64,000 nucleotides of DNA from Struthidea cinerea (Eukaryota; Chordata; Aves; Passeriformes; Corcoracidae): assembly GCA_013397865.1 (NCBI GenBank), contig VZTI01002583.1, positions 149,512 to 213,511 on the forward strand. The letters are read 5' to 3'. This document shows positions 36,001 through 51,000 of this stretch, piece after piece (positions within the stretch are counted from its first letter, which is position 1; each line of letters starts with the position of its first letter). The notes below the pieces were generated by a model that was given only the letters and a program-made list of their open reading frames with translations, was not told the DNA's origin and made no database searches. Both the position numbers and the translations under genes were made by a program.

Positions 36001-39000
36001 CTCCACCTCTGCTCTCCTCATCCTCACTGCAGCAACCTCTGCCCTCACGGGTACTTCGAGGCAGATCCTGGGAAACAGCAAACAGTTCTCCACCCCCAGC
36101 CTCTCCTGCTGGAAAAGACAACCATTCCCCAGCATTTCATCGCTCCAAGATTTATTTTCCTGCTTCTTTGATCACTCCTTAAGATAATCTTTCCAGCGCA
36201 GCTCTCTGCAGGACAAAGGCTTTCATCGTGCAGTTTGGATATGAATAATCAGCCTCGAGGTATGCAAAACCCCATCCCTTTTCCTATCTTAAAGCCGAAC
36301 ATTTCCAGGACACCAAGATTAATGAGTGGCTGTATGGAAAAGCAGCAAGGCTCAGCTTCCCTTCCAAAATGATGTCTTTGTTGACTAACCACAAACTGCC
36401 TCTTGCCAGCTGGAAAACCGGGCCAGAAATAAATGTCTCTCCTGGTACTGGCCTGTCTGGCCAAGGAGCAGCTGCCAGAGAACACAGAGCTCGGCTGAGA
36501 GCGTGTGTTGTTGCATTTGGGGAGCAATAATGGGGACATTTGGCCCACAGTTAGCCAAGGAACTGTTTGTAAAATGGGACAAGGAGGAATGGAGAGGTTT
36601 TCCTCAAGTTTTTTGGGAAGAAGTGCATTGTATGATGCCTCAGTGCCAGTAGAGACTGATCCAGAACAATTCCTCACACGCCAAGTTCCTAAAACTGCCA
36701 AGAGGAACAAAGACCTGAGCATCAGCAGGTTGTGGCTGCCCCTGCATCCCTGGAAGTGCCCAAGGCCAGCCTGGACGGAGATTGGAGCACCATGGGACAG
36801 TGAAAGGTGTCCCTGCCCATGGCAGGGGGTGGCACTGGATGGGCTTTAGGGTCCCTCCCAACCCAAACCCTTCTGGAATTCTGTGATCAGTGAATCAGCT
36901 TAGGGAATGCAGCGCACAGAACACAAACTGTGGCTGAAAATTTCTCCTTCACTCTCACAGACCAGATTTCTGCTTCACTTGGAGTCTCCTCACGTGCCCC
37001 AAACATCCTTTTCGCTGCTCTGGCTGTCTCAGACACGCGGCAGAGGCGTTACTGCAGAGCCAAAGCCCCATTTCCTCTGTCAGAAGACACCGAGTAGACA
37101 CAACACTCCTTCAGCCACACGTCTCTGGCCCAGCTGGGCTCCCCCAGCTCCCCTCGCTGGCTGTGCAGCAGCAGCTTGAGGCACGTCAGGACATGAAGGA
37201 ACGGGGTTAACCCGGGCTGCAGAGCTGTGGGGGTGGCTGGGGCTGGTGGCATCTCTCCTTGGGGAGCAGGAGACAGGGCTGGAGGATGGTGATGCTTCAG
37301 AAGGAATGAGAAAAGCCTGGCTTGCAGCAGGCAAATGGGAAGGTAATGGGATTCTGTGCGAGTCATGAATTTTAAACACTTCTCTAAGCTCTGCGTTTCC
37401 AGCTGGGTCTGAGCTCTTTGATGGAGCAGGAATGAGGGAGGCCTTGGAGAGCTGCTCTCTCTTTCCAAGGCTCCCCTCACCATCTCCAGCTCCTCTCCAG
37501 AGCCTTTTCCAGCTGTGCTGCACAGCTCCTGTGAGACACACACCAGCCATCAAGCGGCCGCCAGCGGGAATGGGAAAACTCAAGTCCTACCTCAAGATGG
37601 AGAGACATTTCCTAACACCCCTGCCATGCTTCAGAGGATCCAATGTCATTACTGATAATCAAAAGCAAATTAACTGATCGAGTTCCTAATGAACTCATGA
37701 TTTTAAACTGCCACAGGGGCTCTGTAATTACAATCCCTGAATCTTTCAACTTGGGAGAGCCAAATCACCACTAATTCTCCTAAAAAACAGAGCAGAGAAA
37801 ATGTTTCTTTGGTCAAGGCAGTTCTATCACCCAGGTGATTCCTCCCTGAGTTACTCTCTTTGCACTGACTTGTGAAAACATGGGCCATTTACTGATTACA
37901 GAGGAAATACAGAGACTTCCCCCAGCACTTCCCTGTGCATGCTGCTTTCCCTGGAAGGAGGCCATTCCAGAAGCCAGGTCCTTCTGCATGGTGCCCGTGA
38001 TGTCGTGCCAAAATGGCTCGGATTGTTTGAAAGCTACAGGTGGTTTAAAGCAAAGCTGCTGTGGCACCCCACATTTTTGTGCCTGAATTCCCAACAGGAC
38101 TGTAGTGAGGCTCAGAACCGGAGCCAACAGCTCCCATCCCCATCCCTCCACCAGAGTGACCCAGCCACACACAACAGCGAGAGAAATTCTGTTGGGGTAA
38201 GGTCAGGCAGGAGCCAGGATCCCAACCTTCCACACAGGCCAGAGGGGGATCCAGGGCAGGGCAGGAGGGGCTGAGCTCACCTATGAGGGAGTTGAGCGAG
38301 GAGTAGGAGCTGACTCGTCTCATCTTGTCGATGGTCTCAAAGGACAGGATGTACTCCTCGTTCTCGGGGCTGCCCAGCGTGCTGCTGGCACTGCTGCTCG
38401 TGCTCAGGTTCCCAGGGGAAAACGCGACAGAGCTTCCAGCTGCCAGGACAAAACAGCAGATGCTGGAAGGAGGGCTGGCCAGAGAACAATTTTCACCCAG
38501 ACATAACAGCCTTCTTCTAAATCCTGCCACACTCAGGGAAGGAAACTCCTCACCCAGGGGGCAAAGCCACAATTCCCCTTTTTAATACTGAATGATTAAA
38601 CACAGAACAGGCAAAAGATTGAGTTAAAAATCCACTTATGCTTGGAAGCTGGAAGGCACTTTTTTGGTCCCCAAACACTCAGAAAAATCAATACTAATGA
38701 CCAGAAAATTGCAACTAATTATGAGGGGGCTCCTCATCCAAGCCCTCGGAGCTGGATAATTTGGGCTGAAGCGCCAGTCCCAGCCTGTGCTGTCCTGCAG
38801 CACACGTGGTGTTTCCTGGCTGGCACAAGGGGCATGAAAAATGGAAGAATGCTGAAGGGTCTCTTACTCTCCTCGTTGAGGCTGAGGTTCTGCAGGGACT
38901 TGTTGAGGTTCCTGGCCGTGGTGACAGCGCGGATGTTCCCGTAGGAGCTGACGGAGCGCAGCCGCGGCGTGCAGGGCCCGTCCCGCACCGGGGTCAGGCT

Positions 39001-42000
39001 CCCGCCCTCTGCGAGGCAAAAGGAGCAGTTATGGCTGTAACCAAACCCAGCCACAGCACCGTGGTTATTTCCCAGCAAACGAGTAACTAAAACACCACCA
39101 ACGCCAACGGAATTTGTAATTCTCTGTCAGGCTGAAAGGGAACAAGGTACGGCAGTGGATCCAGCACGGACCCTGCGTCTCTGCTGTCCAGGCTGAGAGT
39201 CTGGGACATCCAACAAGGCCACGTGAGCTCAGCCTTGCCAGTGCCTCCCAGGGGCTCTGGTGACTCTTCTCTGCAGGTGGTGCTGGGCCACTGCCCAGCC
39301 CGTGTGCCAGGACAGTCTGAGGCAGCGTTGGCCGGCTCCTCTCTGCTGCTGCTCGTCAGACTCCCCCTGGATTTCCTCATCATCAGGAGCTATGAAAATT
39401 CTGGTTTCCTGACCAAATTTCAGGCCTGATTTCAAGGCATATTTCACCCTGAGCATACACAGTCCCACAGCCTCAGAAGAGCTGCACTGTGGTGGGGGGC
39501 CAATGCTTCCAGAGCACCCTGCTTCAGGATTCTTTTGGATAAGGAAAAGCACTGTATAAACTGCACGCAGTGCTTGTTTCCTGCAGCAAACGGGGAGGAG
39601 CTCATTTTCCAATATGATTCAGTTATTCAGAGGACAGGGAGACTAAACGACTCTGTGCAGAGACAGCACATGGTCTTGTCTCCAAGATTCTGCAACAGTC
39701 CTGCTATCCTTCAGGATTTCCACCGCAGCTGAAATCTGAAGAAAAGGTGAGGCTAGTGGCAACTTCACCAGGACATTTCATTCCTCACATAAAGCCACAG
39801 ACACAACAAAAGGGATGGGGCCACAGGCTAGAGCACAGAGTTCTTCCCTGCCTTGTCTGGCTCTCAGAGCAGCAGGGCTGGCTGGTGGAGCTCTCACCAG
39901 GTCAATGTGACCCAACTGAACATTCAGGTGTGATTTGAGAGGGGAAAAAGAAAGCAAGCCTGTGTGCTGCCTTGACCAACATCCTCCAGCCTTGAGCTGA
40001 AGGGAACCTCTTTGAATGGGGCAGGAGGTTCCTGGTGAGCTACAGCCATGGCTTACGTGGAGACTCAGTGGAGGATGGATTTCTTCCAGTGCAACACCTC
40101 ACAGGGCTGAACAGACACCAGATCTCCCCACCTTGTCACTCGCCATGTCACAACAGGGCTCTTTGATAAATGCCCACCAGCAAGAAGCTCACTGTGTTGG
40201 GAAAACTCCTTAAATAATTCCCAAGTACTTTCAGGCCCTACATCTCCTGCCCACCCAAAGTCAAGCCCCCACCTGGAGCAGCTGGGGAAGGGAGAGGGTA
40301 ATTCTTCTCCTCCTCTATGAACTGCAAGGCCACGGTGCAGAAATTGCTCTCGTACTGAACCACCAGGTGACTCAGGGCCACCACCAGCTCCTGGGGAAAG
40401 AGCACAGGAAACATCTCAAGGTTACCCAGGTGAGAAGCAAAGGACTGAAGGCAGACACAGACCAGTATCACTGGTATTACTGGGGGGCCACCCAGGGTGA
40501 TAATTCTCCCTTAACTCACAGGGGTGCACTGCAGAAAGCCAGAGGACTCTGTCTCACACTTAATTCTTCACAAGCCTTTTCCACCTGGACAGGCTTCCCC
40601 CCCTTTGGAGCAGCCTGCTCTAGTGGGAGGTGTTCCTGCCCGCGGACAGCAGGGGTTGGAACGGGATGAGCTTTAAGGTCCCTCCCAACCCAAACCATCC
40701 TGGGGTCCTGTGGCTGATTCTGCCCAACGTTGCCAGGCTGATGCAGTGTCCTGAGGGGCCCAGCCCCCAAGACGTGGGTGGCTCCCTCAGAGCAGGGGCT
40801 GTGCCAGGGCTGGGGGTCCTCAGCCCCCTGTGGCACAGCCGGACCCTCCCAGCACTGCCCAGCCCCGCATGGAGCTCAGCCGCTCTAGGAGGCACCTCCT
40901 GCCTGGCCCCTGGGAACAGCAGACAGGAGACAGAGCTGGCTTTGGCTGCTGTCCCTGCTCAGGGATGATCTCCCAAGGAGAGATTTATGAATCTCACCGA
41001 GCCTTCAGTGTGACACACAGCCCTCTCTTGAATTAAACTGATTAAATGCTGGAACGAGACAACAGGAATGAATCTTTGCAATGCTGGTGACAACTGCCAG
41101 GGTGTTGATGTTCCAGTAAAGTAAACACAAGCATGAGGACACTTCAGAACAGCCCTCAAAAACAATCCAGAATGTCAAAAACCATTTAGTGTACTATTGA
41201 TGTACAATGGTGCATCAGAAACTGCAACTCTCCCAAAGCTGGAGAGCTACTCCGGAGCAGTTGTGATCCATCCCCGGGGCTCTAAAGGCAGGGAGGCTTT
41301 TCACTGAGCAGAGCTCTCACACCCTCTGCACAGCCAAACTCCCTGGGAAGTCTGTGGGCTCAGGCCAGCAGTGGGAGGCACAGAGCAGAGCCGGAGCACG
41401 CCTCACCCTGCCCGTACCTTGCGGACCATGGGGCTGCCGTCGTTGATGAGCTGGGCCAGCATCATGGCCACGTTGTGGTCGATGGTGGTCGAGTGGTCCG
41501 TCCGCTCCGCTGAGTTGCCCACAAAGGTGCCCAGAGCGAAGACTGCGGCACAGCGAACCTGGGGACACAAACAGCCCCGGGTGCTCCCCTCTGCTGCCAG
41601 GGGATTTCATTTATCCCCACAAATGGGAGCTCTGGAAACCTGAACTCCTGTGTCAGGTGAGCAGGGAACCCGTGGGGAGCAACAACCCCAGCAGCCTCAG
41701 CAAACCGAGTTTTAAGCATTCACGGATGCAGGATACGTTTCATTTCCCAGAACACTCAGTGACCTTCCCATGGGTGACTCTTCCAGTTGGTGTTGCCTCG
41801 AATATTAATTAACAGGAACAAGGTACACGCAGCTCCTGCTGGGATGTGGATCCCCTACAGGAGTGCTGGCTACAGTCTGCAGGTACGGCCTCATAGGAAG
41901 GTAGATGATGGAAAAAAGGAGAAAAATCAGGGCAAACTTTGGAAAGCCACCCCACCTCTGCAGAAACACTGCTCAGAAAGTGGGGAGAATGGGGCCAGGG

Positions 42001-45000
42001 ATGAGAGGAGGAGGATGCAGGACAGAGACTGGATGTGGAGGGGAATCTCATCTCTAATCTCTGCACGTTACCAGAGCTGTTTATCTCAGCTCCCTCCTCC
42101 CAGGTGTGTGTGCTGGGTCTGATGGCTGTGATTCTGTGACTGCTCTGTCAGTCACTGCCAGGCCCAGCACAACCCCTCCTCTCCTGGGAGTGTCACAAAG
42201 GTAACACACAGCCAGTTAAAGATGCATTTTCACAATGAGCAGGGGGAGAAGAGTTTTCATGCTTGGACAAAAAGACTGGAGGTTTTTTGCAACACACAGT
42301 GAGTTTTGGGACCGCATTTTTAACAACTTCTGATATGCAAGGAAGCAAAAACCGTGGCATTTCCTAACTGCAGTGCCCAGATCCCAGGGGTCTGGGGTTC
42401 TGTGAACTCTCTCTGCATTTCTTTGGAAGCTCCTCTTGTAGGGCTTGTTTGATTTGCATCACCTTGAAGAAAGAGCAGCAAGATCCTTCTCTGAACCAGA
42501 CACAAAACACCAAGCTCTGGAAGGCCCTGCTTTGTAGGAGCTTCTGTCCTTCTGCCAGTTCAAGGGGCATTTACCAAAAGAGCTGGATTTTTACCTCTGG
42601 GATTGGGTCTGAGAGGAGGCTGTAGAGCTTCTCATGGGCGCTGTCTCTCACTCCACACCACCTGGCTGAGTCGAAGTTCTGCCAGATCCTCCCCAGACAA
42701 ATGGCCACCCACTGCCTCAGGAGCGGGTGGGGATCGTTCAGCTGCTCCAGGCAGATCGCTATCAGGTTCCCTTGCAGGCAGGCTTCCTGCAAGGCAAACC
42801 AAGCTTTTGTTTGGGATGACAGCTTCCCACCTCATCCCCACAGAAGGAGACTATTTCTGAAGGAGTCAGGAAGCCAAGAGAAAATAATCATTCAGTGGTT
42901 CCAGACTGATTTTGTTACAGAATACCAGCAGCATCAAGGGAAAGGCAGCTAGAGTTGATTAAGCAGTTGAGCATTAAAATGCTTTTTGTAATGTATAAAG
43001 CTTGGTTTTTCCTCTTTGGAAACACTCCTGGCACCTGTCAGAGCCCCAGGGTTTATGGCTCATTCCACAGACCATTCCCAGCCATCAGGTTGGGACCAGG
43101 AACTCTCCTTCCCAACGTGCCAGTGGCTGGGGAGGGACTCTTGTCCTTGTCCCCCACTGCCACGTGCTGGGTACAGAACGTCTTTGTCACATCTCCAGGC
43201 CAATTCTTCTGTTAATCCACACAGAAATAACAAAACCCAACATCCCAGTTCTGTTTCCAAGTTCAGGTTTGGGCTTTAATGCAAGCCAGGACACTTTATC
43301 AAAGCAAAGGCACGAGGCAGAGAGAGGTGGGAGGGGATGAAGGGAAGAGGCTGCTAGGACTCACCTGCCCAGTGTTGTAGTTGTTGACAATCACAGCCAG
43401 GATGAACGCTGTCATCGTCCTGTGCTCAGCCTGGAAACAACACAGACTGAGGGTTCCCCAGAGAACAGGGCAGGGAACAGCCACAGCCCACCCTGAAACA
43501 TGGCATTATCTAAATGCAGTTTGTGCCATGTCAAAAGAGCTAGAAAATCCCAGCTTTCTTTTCCCCTTCTTGGCATCAGCCCTGTTACATCCCAGACACT
43601 TCCCCAGCTGCCCACAGGATCCTCCCAGCCAGCCTGGCCCTGCTCTGGGGAGACTCCCCAACACCCCTTGTGGGAACCCAGCTGCTGCAGAGGGAATTGC
43701 CAAAGCTGGGGGGCAACTCCCTGCTCCTGCAGCCATCCTGGAGCCCCCAGCTCCCACCCTCACAGGGACTCTGCTCACAGAACTCTGGGTGAGTTTGGAA
43801 AGCCTCGGATGGTTTGGCTGCCTGGGTCACACAGCTCAGCAGTGGCTCTCCCAGTACAGCACTGGGTGCCACTGGAGGGGGAGGCAGCCCCACGTGGCAC
43901 CAGAACAGCAGCACATCAGCTAAAACAAGGGAAGCAAACGCTAATGAGTTGAATAATTGTGACTTGTCCTTACTGGCATGTACGGATCTGCCAGGACCGA
44001 GAGGAAATATTTGTGTCCATTGTCCTTCACCAGGTCAGCCTGGCACGACTGAAAAAGAGACCAAGAAAACCACAATGAGAACCACAACACACACATTTGC
44101 TCCTCCAACGATGCATAAACGTTTCATTTCTTAACCATTTTTCTCCAATCTTGTTTTCATTTGAGAAGCCAAATAAAGCTCAAGCCCTTCCTGGGGGCTG
44201 CCACCAAACAGCCCCACGGGGGCAGAGCAGGGAAGCCTCTGCCCGGCCCGCAGTGCCACAAACAGCAGCCGGACATGGGAGCTCCTGCTGTGAGGAGGAG
44301 GCAAAGGGGCCATCTCTGTGCCACATTAAAGCTCCCCAGCACATTTGTACCTCCCAGTACACCCAGCCCAGACTGCAGAGCAGCTCCGGGGCCTCGCCCA
44401 GCTCCTGGGGAGCACAGGGCAGGTTCCTGGGCTGGGCTCGGAGCAGAGCACAGGGCTTTGCTGACACACCAGCTCAGGCTCCAGGCTGACGTTCTGGGGT
44501 CACTCCGAGAGGATACACACGGAGAAAGTGAAAATGGAAGGAGGGAAACCCTGACTTGGCACCAGCTCCCTGTGACAGTGCTCGGAGGCAGGATCATGCA
44601 TTTTTCATCAGGAGGAGAAGGTGAAGGAGGGAACTAATTGCTGAAAGGGGAGGGGATGGCGAGGCAGGGATGCAAGAGAATATTTTAGTGCTGAAGAGAG
44701 TGAAGCTGCTGGTTTTGGCAGACCCAGGAGCAGAGGGCCTGGACTGCTGCCAGGCTGCAGCTACGAGAGGCTTCCCCGGCTCCTGTGCCACGGCACGCTC
44801 CAGGCTCCCTCTCCCCCTCTGCCTTCCCGGCGTCAGCACTTTCTGTTCCCCACACAGAAGCACGCCTCGGCTTCAGGGACACCAGCAGAGGGGAGGCTGC
44901 CCAGTGCCCAGGGCTCAGAGAGGGAGGCGATGGCCACAGAGCCAGAACTGAACCCCTCCTGCTGAGATCCAGGGAACAACGTGGGACTCCAGCACCACCG

Positions 45001-48000
45001 ACACCTCCTCCTCCTCCTCGCGGAACAAGCAGCTCCACTGTGAAAAATAACACAACACGACCAAGCCAGGCTGCAGGGTTGGTGTGCAAGTTCGGAACTT
45101 ACAGAAAATGCTCTGTTTGCAGGGAGCTGCTGCCTGTCCCCTCCCTCAGCAGCGTCCGAGGCACTTCCCTCTGGAAGCTGCCCCCTCCTCCCTTCCTATG
45201 AGTGAGTGAAGCAGCACAAAGAAACCCAAATCCACGACTTAAGAGTATTTTTTTGGTGTGTTTTGCTGTAAAGCAGAGCCTGCAAACAAGTGAGGCAATG
45301 CCACAGCACGGGAGGGAAGGTGTGAGGGGCAGGGGGGTGAGAGCCCTCTTAGAGTGGAGGAGGGCACGACACCACGAGGGAATCACACCTGAGCCCCTGA
45401 CACACACCTGGGGCTGAGGCAGCAGCCTCAGCTGCACCGCAGATGAGCTGCTCCAGGAGAGCTCCAAGATGAATAGTTTTCATTTTCTTTGCTTTCCCAA
45501 ATCCTCTTAGGATGTTAATGCAAATATTGTCATAAACCTAAACCTGACAATGCTGGATCAACAGCAGGAAAAACTTCACAAATCCAGTGTTATTCTCCAC
45601 CCTGAAATGGAGGAGAGGTACAAAAATAACCCCCAAAGAGGAAAGATCCAACATCCAGAGCAGTTCAGACATCCTATATGGACTTGCAATTGTGCCTGGA
45701 TTAATGTGTGCACCTCTCCTAATAATTTTATAGTGCTCAACTAATTGCACCCACAAACCACTGAGTCAGAGATATGACTCTACAAATTTATCTGCAATTA
45801 CTTACCAGCTTAATTATTTATCTGAAAGCCCAGCAAGCAGAGCCCCGGCTGAGGCAGCGCCCTGCTGAGGCCCACAAGCTGGGCAGGGGCAGGAATACTC
45901 ACACTGTCCACTGCCAGGATCTTGGCCCAGATGAAGACAAGGAGAGGTCTCAGCTCACGGGCTGAGCTCTGGAGGAGCTTCAGCACATACGGGAAAATGC
46001 CGACGGAGAGGGCCTGGGAGGCAGAGAGCAAATCCCTGTGAGCAAAACCCCGTGAGCAAAACCCCTCGCTGGCAGCTCAGCCCCCCAGCAGGGCCCAGGA
46101 TGCAGCATCTTTACAGACACAGCTGAGAAATCTGGGAGCAAATAATTTCACATGTTTCCCATAAAGAGGGGATCCCTGTGTGTTTGTCTCCTGCTCATTT
46201 TGATCTCGAGTGTCACCAGGTATTTTCAGACTCATCTGGTCCATGGAGACTCCGAGTTAATCCAGCACCAGCTTTCTCTCCTCACAGCCTGGGCTGTTTT
46301 ATGCTCCACATCCTCACTTCCCTCAGCTGGGGCTGCTGGCTCTCCCAGCTAAACACGTCACAAAGTTCAGGAATTCCAGCCTTCCCACTGGAAATTAGCT
46401 CCAGGAGGGAGGTAAAGCAAACCACTAAAATGCCCCTTCACTGAGCTGCTCCACGACCAGCTGGTGCTTCATCTTCAGCACTTCTGTCAACAAACAGCTC
46501 CATTTACAGGAGTGCTTTCAACTGCTCCTCTGTTTAATTCTTATTTACGCTGCACACTGTGCTGCCACTTTCCAAACTGCAGAACGCAGCTGCTGCCTGC
46601 TCCGAAGAGCTTGTAAAATCCAGACACCAAACAGATAAAGGAGGAGAAGAAAATGATGCAGCCAGTAAGCTGAAAGAACACATAATAAATGTATATGCTT
46701 TTTTGGCTATTTATTTTATATGACAAACCTTCTTACTTGCCCCAGATATTTCCTCCTGCTTTGTCCCTTCCATTATTTCACACTAAACTGTTCCCAAGGA
46801 ACTCCTCTTTGCTGTACTGGAAACGAACACGGGAATGAATCTGGTTAACACAAACCTCTGTTCTGGTAGGGACACTTGCTCCGTCTCCCACACAGTGTCA
46901 GCTCTGTGGGTTATCCTCCCCACCTCCCTTCCCTGGCTCACCAGCTGTACCATCACCCCTGCCCAGACAAGCGGGAGTGTCCGAGCCCACGCGCAGCTCC
47001 CACGCACCAAACTGACAGCCCAGGGCCCCAGGTCCAGGAACCTCCCCAGCAGATCCAGAGCTCGCAGCCGGTGCACCTGGCTCAGCAGCACCTGCAGGGC
47101 AGAGGATGGGGTTACTGTCCAGGGAAAACACACCCCTGGGCCTGCGGAGCACCGGGAAGGGACGCTGGCAAACCCTGACTGCGAGGGCTCTGCCAGCGAG
47201 GGGTCACACCCCGGGAACGCTCCTTTGTGGAGCTGCTCCAGGCACCAGGGAAGCAATCCCTAAGGATTCCAGCCGCCTTTCCCAGCCAAGATCGGGATGG
47301 TCCCTGCACCAGGACCCAAAGAGCAGCAAGAGCCCAGCCTCCCACCGCTCCCAACAGCTCAGGAGCACAAGAAGAGGCTTTGCTTTCCTTGGCAAATCAA
47401 TACCAGAGACTTAAGAGGGAGCAAAAGGTCATGTTGGTCGTTAATAAAAATCTCATTAAAATGGAGTCTGACAACGCTAATGAGGTGATGCTTTACTGGC
47501 TTATACCTACCCTGGTGTGAAATATTAACAGATAGACCTGCAGTTCTTAATCTCTTTAACAGATGTAAGATATTGGAATGCAACGTTTAATCCTCAGTTT
47601 AAATTGAGGAACATCCTTCAGCACGGATCTCAGGGAAAGAGACTCCTTGATTTACCTCCCCAACTCCATCCCCTTCTCAGTGTTTTTGCATGCTGCATAT
47701 TGAAATTAGATTATTTTTCATGTTTAATATTGAAGAATAACTAAATTACTTGGCTCACGTCTCACACTCTGGATGACTGGTACTGGATACTGAGGTGGTG
47801 CAGGAAAACTCCAGAAGAAAGCAGGGGGATGTGATAACTACTCCTGTGGTTTCACTCTGCAGAGCAGAGCTCAGATCTCAGGACAGGTCACACGAGAAAG
47901 GATTTTGGTCATCCTGCCCTAGTTGGCACCAGCCTATTCCATAAACCAGCCCAGGAATAACAGGGGCAGCTGTTTGGGATTAAAGCAGGAGCAGAGAGCA

Positions 48001-51000
48001 GGACAGGTGAGGCCGGGGCAGGGCTGGGACAGCAGCAGGACCTGGCAGGGGCAGGAGGCACAGACGTGGCACAGCTGCGACCCTCTGACCTGCAGAGAAA
48101 CCAAGGGATGCCAGACTCTGCCAAGAAACGGAGCTAACTGAAAAGGCTGTCTGGCTGAAGATACAAACCCCAGCTCCACACTGCTGCCATCCCACAGGAC
48201 ATTCCCCCACAGCAATCCGTGTCTGACTTGAAAAGCTGCCTTTTGTCACTGTCCAGCCCAAACAAAGCCCTCGGTCTCGCAGGATCTCCCCAGCGGATCT
48301 GCACAATAACCTGAGCCCGTGGGTGAGCTGACACACGTTCCAGAGCCCTGGATGAGGGGGGCAGTGCACAATTCGTGGCCTTCTGGTGGGACAATGGAAG
48401 TGCTCGCGTGCCACCCCACGCACACAGCCCTGCGTCACCGGCACTCGTCCGTCGCGATTCCCAGACAGAAAGCGGGGAGTTAATTACGTCCACACACGCA
48501 AATTAGGGATGAAGCAGGACACAGGGGGATCATTTACATGTAACAGTCCATATTTCAGCAGGCAGCTCCTCACAAAGGCAGGGTGAGGTCAGGGACTGCA
48601 GTGATCTCCACGAGCCCTCTGCGCACAGGAGACACCACAGAGAGGAGAGGGAACCTCCCCAGGGATCGAGGCTGTGCGTGCTGCCTGCTCTCTGACGGCT
48701 TCTCTCCCTGGGGTCTCAGCACTCCCATGGGGTCAAAGCAAAAGACACCCAAAACGGGTCTGAAACTCCCTCCCTTCCTGGCCTGGATCAGCTGGGCTTG
48801 GATTCTAAGTATCCTCAGACCGGTTACCAACCCATCCTATTCCACTGTGCAATTAATATGCTACAATTATAACAACAGTTACACTGTCCCAGCGCGGTTT
48901 TGCTCCAGGCAGGAACACGGGTTCCTTTGCCAGGTGACCTCTCAGTTCCACTGCAGTCACGCTCCTGCAGAGCCTGCTGGTGCCAAACAATCCATTGGAA
49001 AGCAGCAAAGCTGGAGCTGGAGCAAAATCCTGCCCGCTTCCATTGCAGTGACAGAGACAAACCACACACCTGCTTATCCACCTCATCTCTCAAGGCTTGG
49101 GAGACTCAGGAAATTAAAATGTGGTCTTGCAGAGATGGATGGTGCTGTCAGTCACAGACACAGCTGAGAGGCAAGGGGAGTCTCCTCACAGATCCCTGTA
49201 CAAGGGGCTGGGACCACATCCCTCTAAAAGAAAGGCTTTAAACTGTGCTGCTGGTAGAGCAGAGCCCACAGGTACCTGGGCCAGGGTTTGTATTTCTGTC
49301 AGCACAAACTCCAGGGGAGGGGAGGCCGGAGCAGGTTGACAGATGACAACTGCAGTCCTGGCCCTGCCATCAAACGTGGGCTGAAACGCCGCGTTCTGCT
49401 TTTCCTGCATTTACCTCTCCTTTAAACACGTGCCCTCTGTCTTGTCTGAGCAGTGCCCACAGAACCCCACATTCCCCAGGCACGCTCTGCAGAGCTGTTC
49501 CTGTGTTCCTGCAGCAGGGCTTCGGCCCCACGTTAAAGGGAACGCTTCCCAGGCTGTGCCAGGATGAAAGGAGCCATTTCCAAAGCATTTACGCTGCAGT
49601 AACTTCCACTTTCTGAAGACAGGGAAGATAAAAGTCTCTGCCTGACAGAGCTGGGACACAGAGGAGATGGCAGAGAGACAATGAAGATGTGCTGCTCTGA
49701 GAGAGGCAGCGACTCCCGAGGCAGCAGAGCAGGGGCTTGGCTCAACCACAGGCACGGGACAGGGCAGGAAAAGGACTTTGGCTTCACCCACACGGGTCTG
49801 GTGAACACACCACCAGCTCTCATTCACCCTGGAGAAGCCCACGGAATTTATGTTCCCAAAGGCCATCGGGTTGGCAGCTCGAGGCTGAGCAGGCAGGGGA
49901 GACACGGACACATGGCATGGGCAGGGAGAGACAGGGACAGCCCCGGCACGGACAGGGACCCCCAGCCCCAGGACTGACCTGCAGGACGATGGGCAGCTGC
50001 TCCGGGGGGTTGCGGTTCTCCACGCCCATGGTCAGCCACACCTGGAAGGCCGTGAGCTGCTCGGCGAAGAAGGGGCTGTGCTGGGGGAGCAAAGAGGGAA
50101 TGCAGGCACGGGTTAAACAACAAGGAGCGAAGCCGAGAGTTTTGACACCTGTGGACTTCATTGTTTCCTAAAGCTGTGATTTGTAACTGATGCATGTTTG
50201 CTTGGGGTTTTCCGAATGCATAAAAACTTCCCAACGACTGAGCAGACACATGTCCTTTTAAATGTGTTTGGAAAAAAAGGAGAAGGAAAGAGTAGAGAAA
50301 CAGGAAAAGTGACCAGGAAAGGTCTTAGGGAAGCGTGGCTGCTCTGTCCCCAGGAGCAGCAGATGGAGCAGCAGTGGATTTATCTGCTCTGCAGAGGCCG
50401 TTCCGCTCCCGCAGCAGCGCTCGGAGCTGCCTCTGCCCAGTCCAGAGACACAATCCAAGAGCAATGAAAATAAATTCCCCATGTCATCCATCACTCTGAG
50501 GAGGTGGTACAAGCTCGGGGTGAGAATGCACTGACCAAAGCACACAGCAGCTTCCAGGTAGGAATCCACAGAGAAACAGAAATCAATGGATTAGGAGGGA
50601 GGGAAGAGATGGAGGAGGGAGAGAAAACCAGCCCAAACCCATTCCTGTATGAGCACTGGGAGCCCCCAGGCCCTTCTCCACCAGGGTTATTGTATTTTCC
50701 AGGTCTGAGCAGGCAAGAACACCCTGGCAATACCCAGGAGTGGTTTGTGATGTGCTGCTGACACCCACCAGCCCTGGGGGGGCTGTCCAGGGCTGCACCC
50801 AGGGCAGGCTGCACTGCCAGCCCCCAGCAGGTCCCTGAGCCTCACCCGGGTGTTCCCAGCCCTGCCACCCAGCCCGGCCCTGCCAGGCAGGGAGGAACAG
50901 GCTGGCAGTGGCCACAGGGACTGTCCCCTTCCCTGCTCCCTGGCCAGCAGCAGCCAACCTCCCACCAGGCTGCAATCTCGCCGCTCTCCGGCTCCCAGCC

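Larger units (their letters stand above)
32349..38280 (-). other. RPTOR: RPTOR intron 20 (5932 bp)
   Basis: It contains the AT-rich candidate element at 32640-33240, CR1 copies at 33705 and 36726, and a GC-rich segment at about 35000-35950 with the exact 20-bp duplication. A 271-residue minus-strand frame in that segment looks spurious. Confidence 0.88.
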
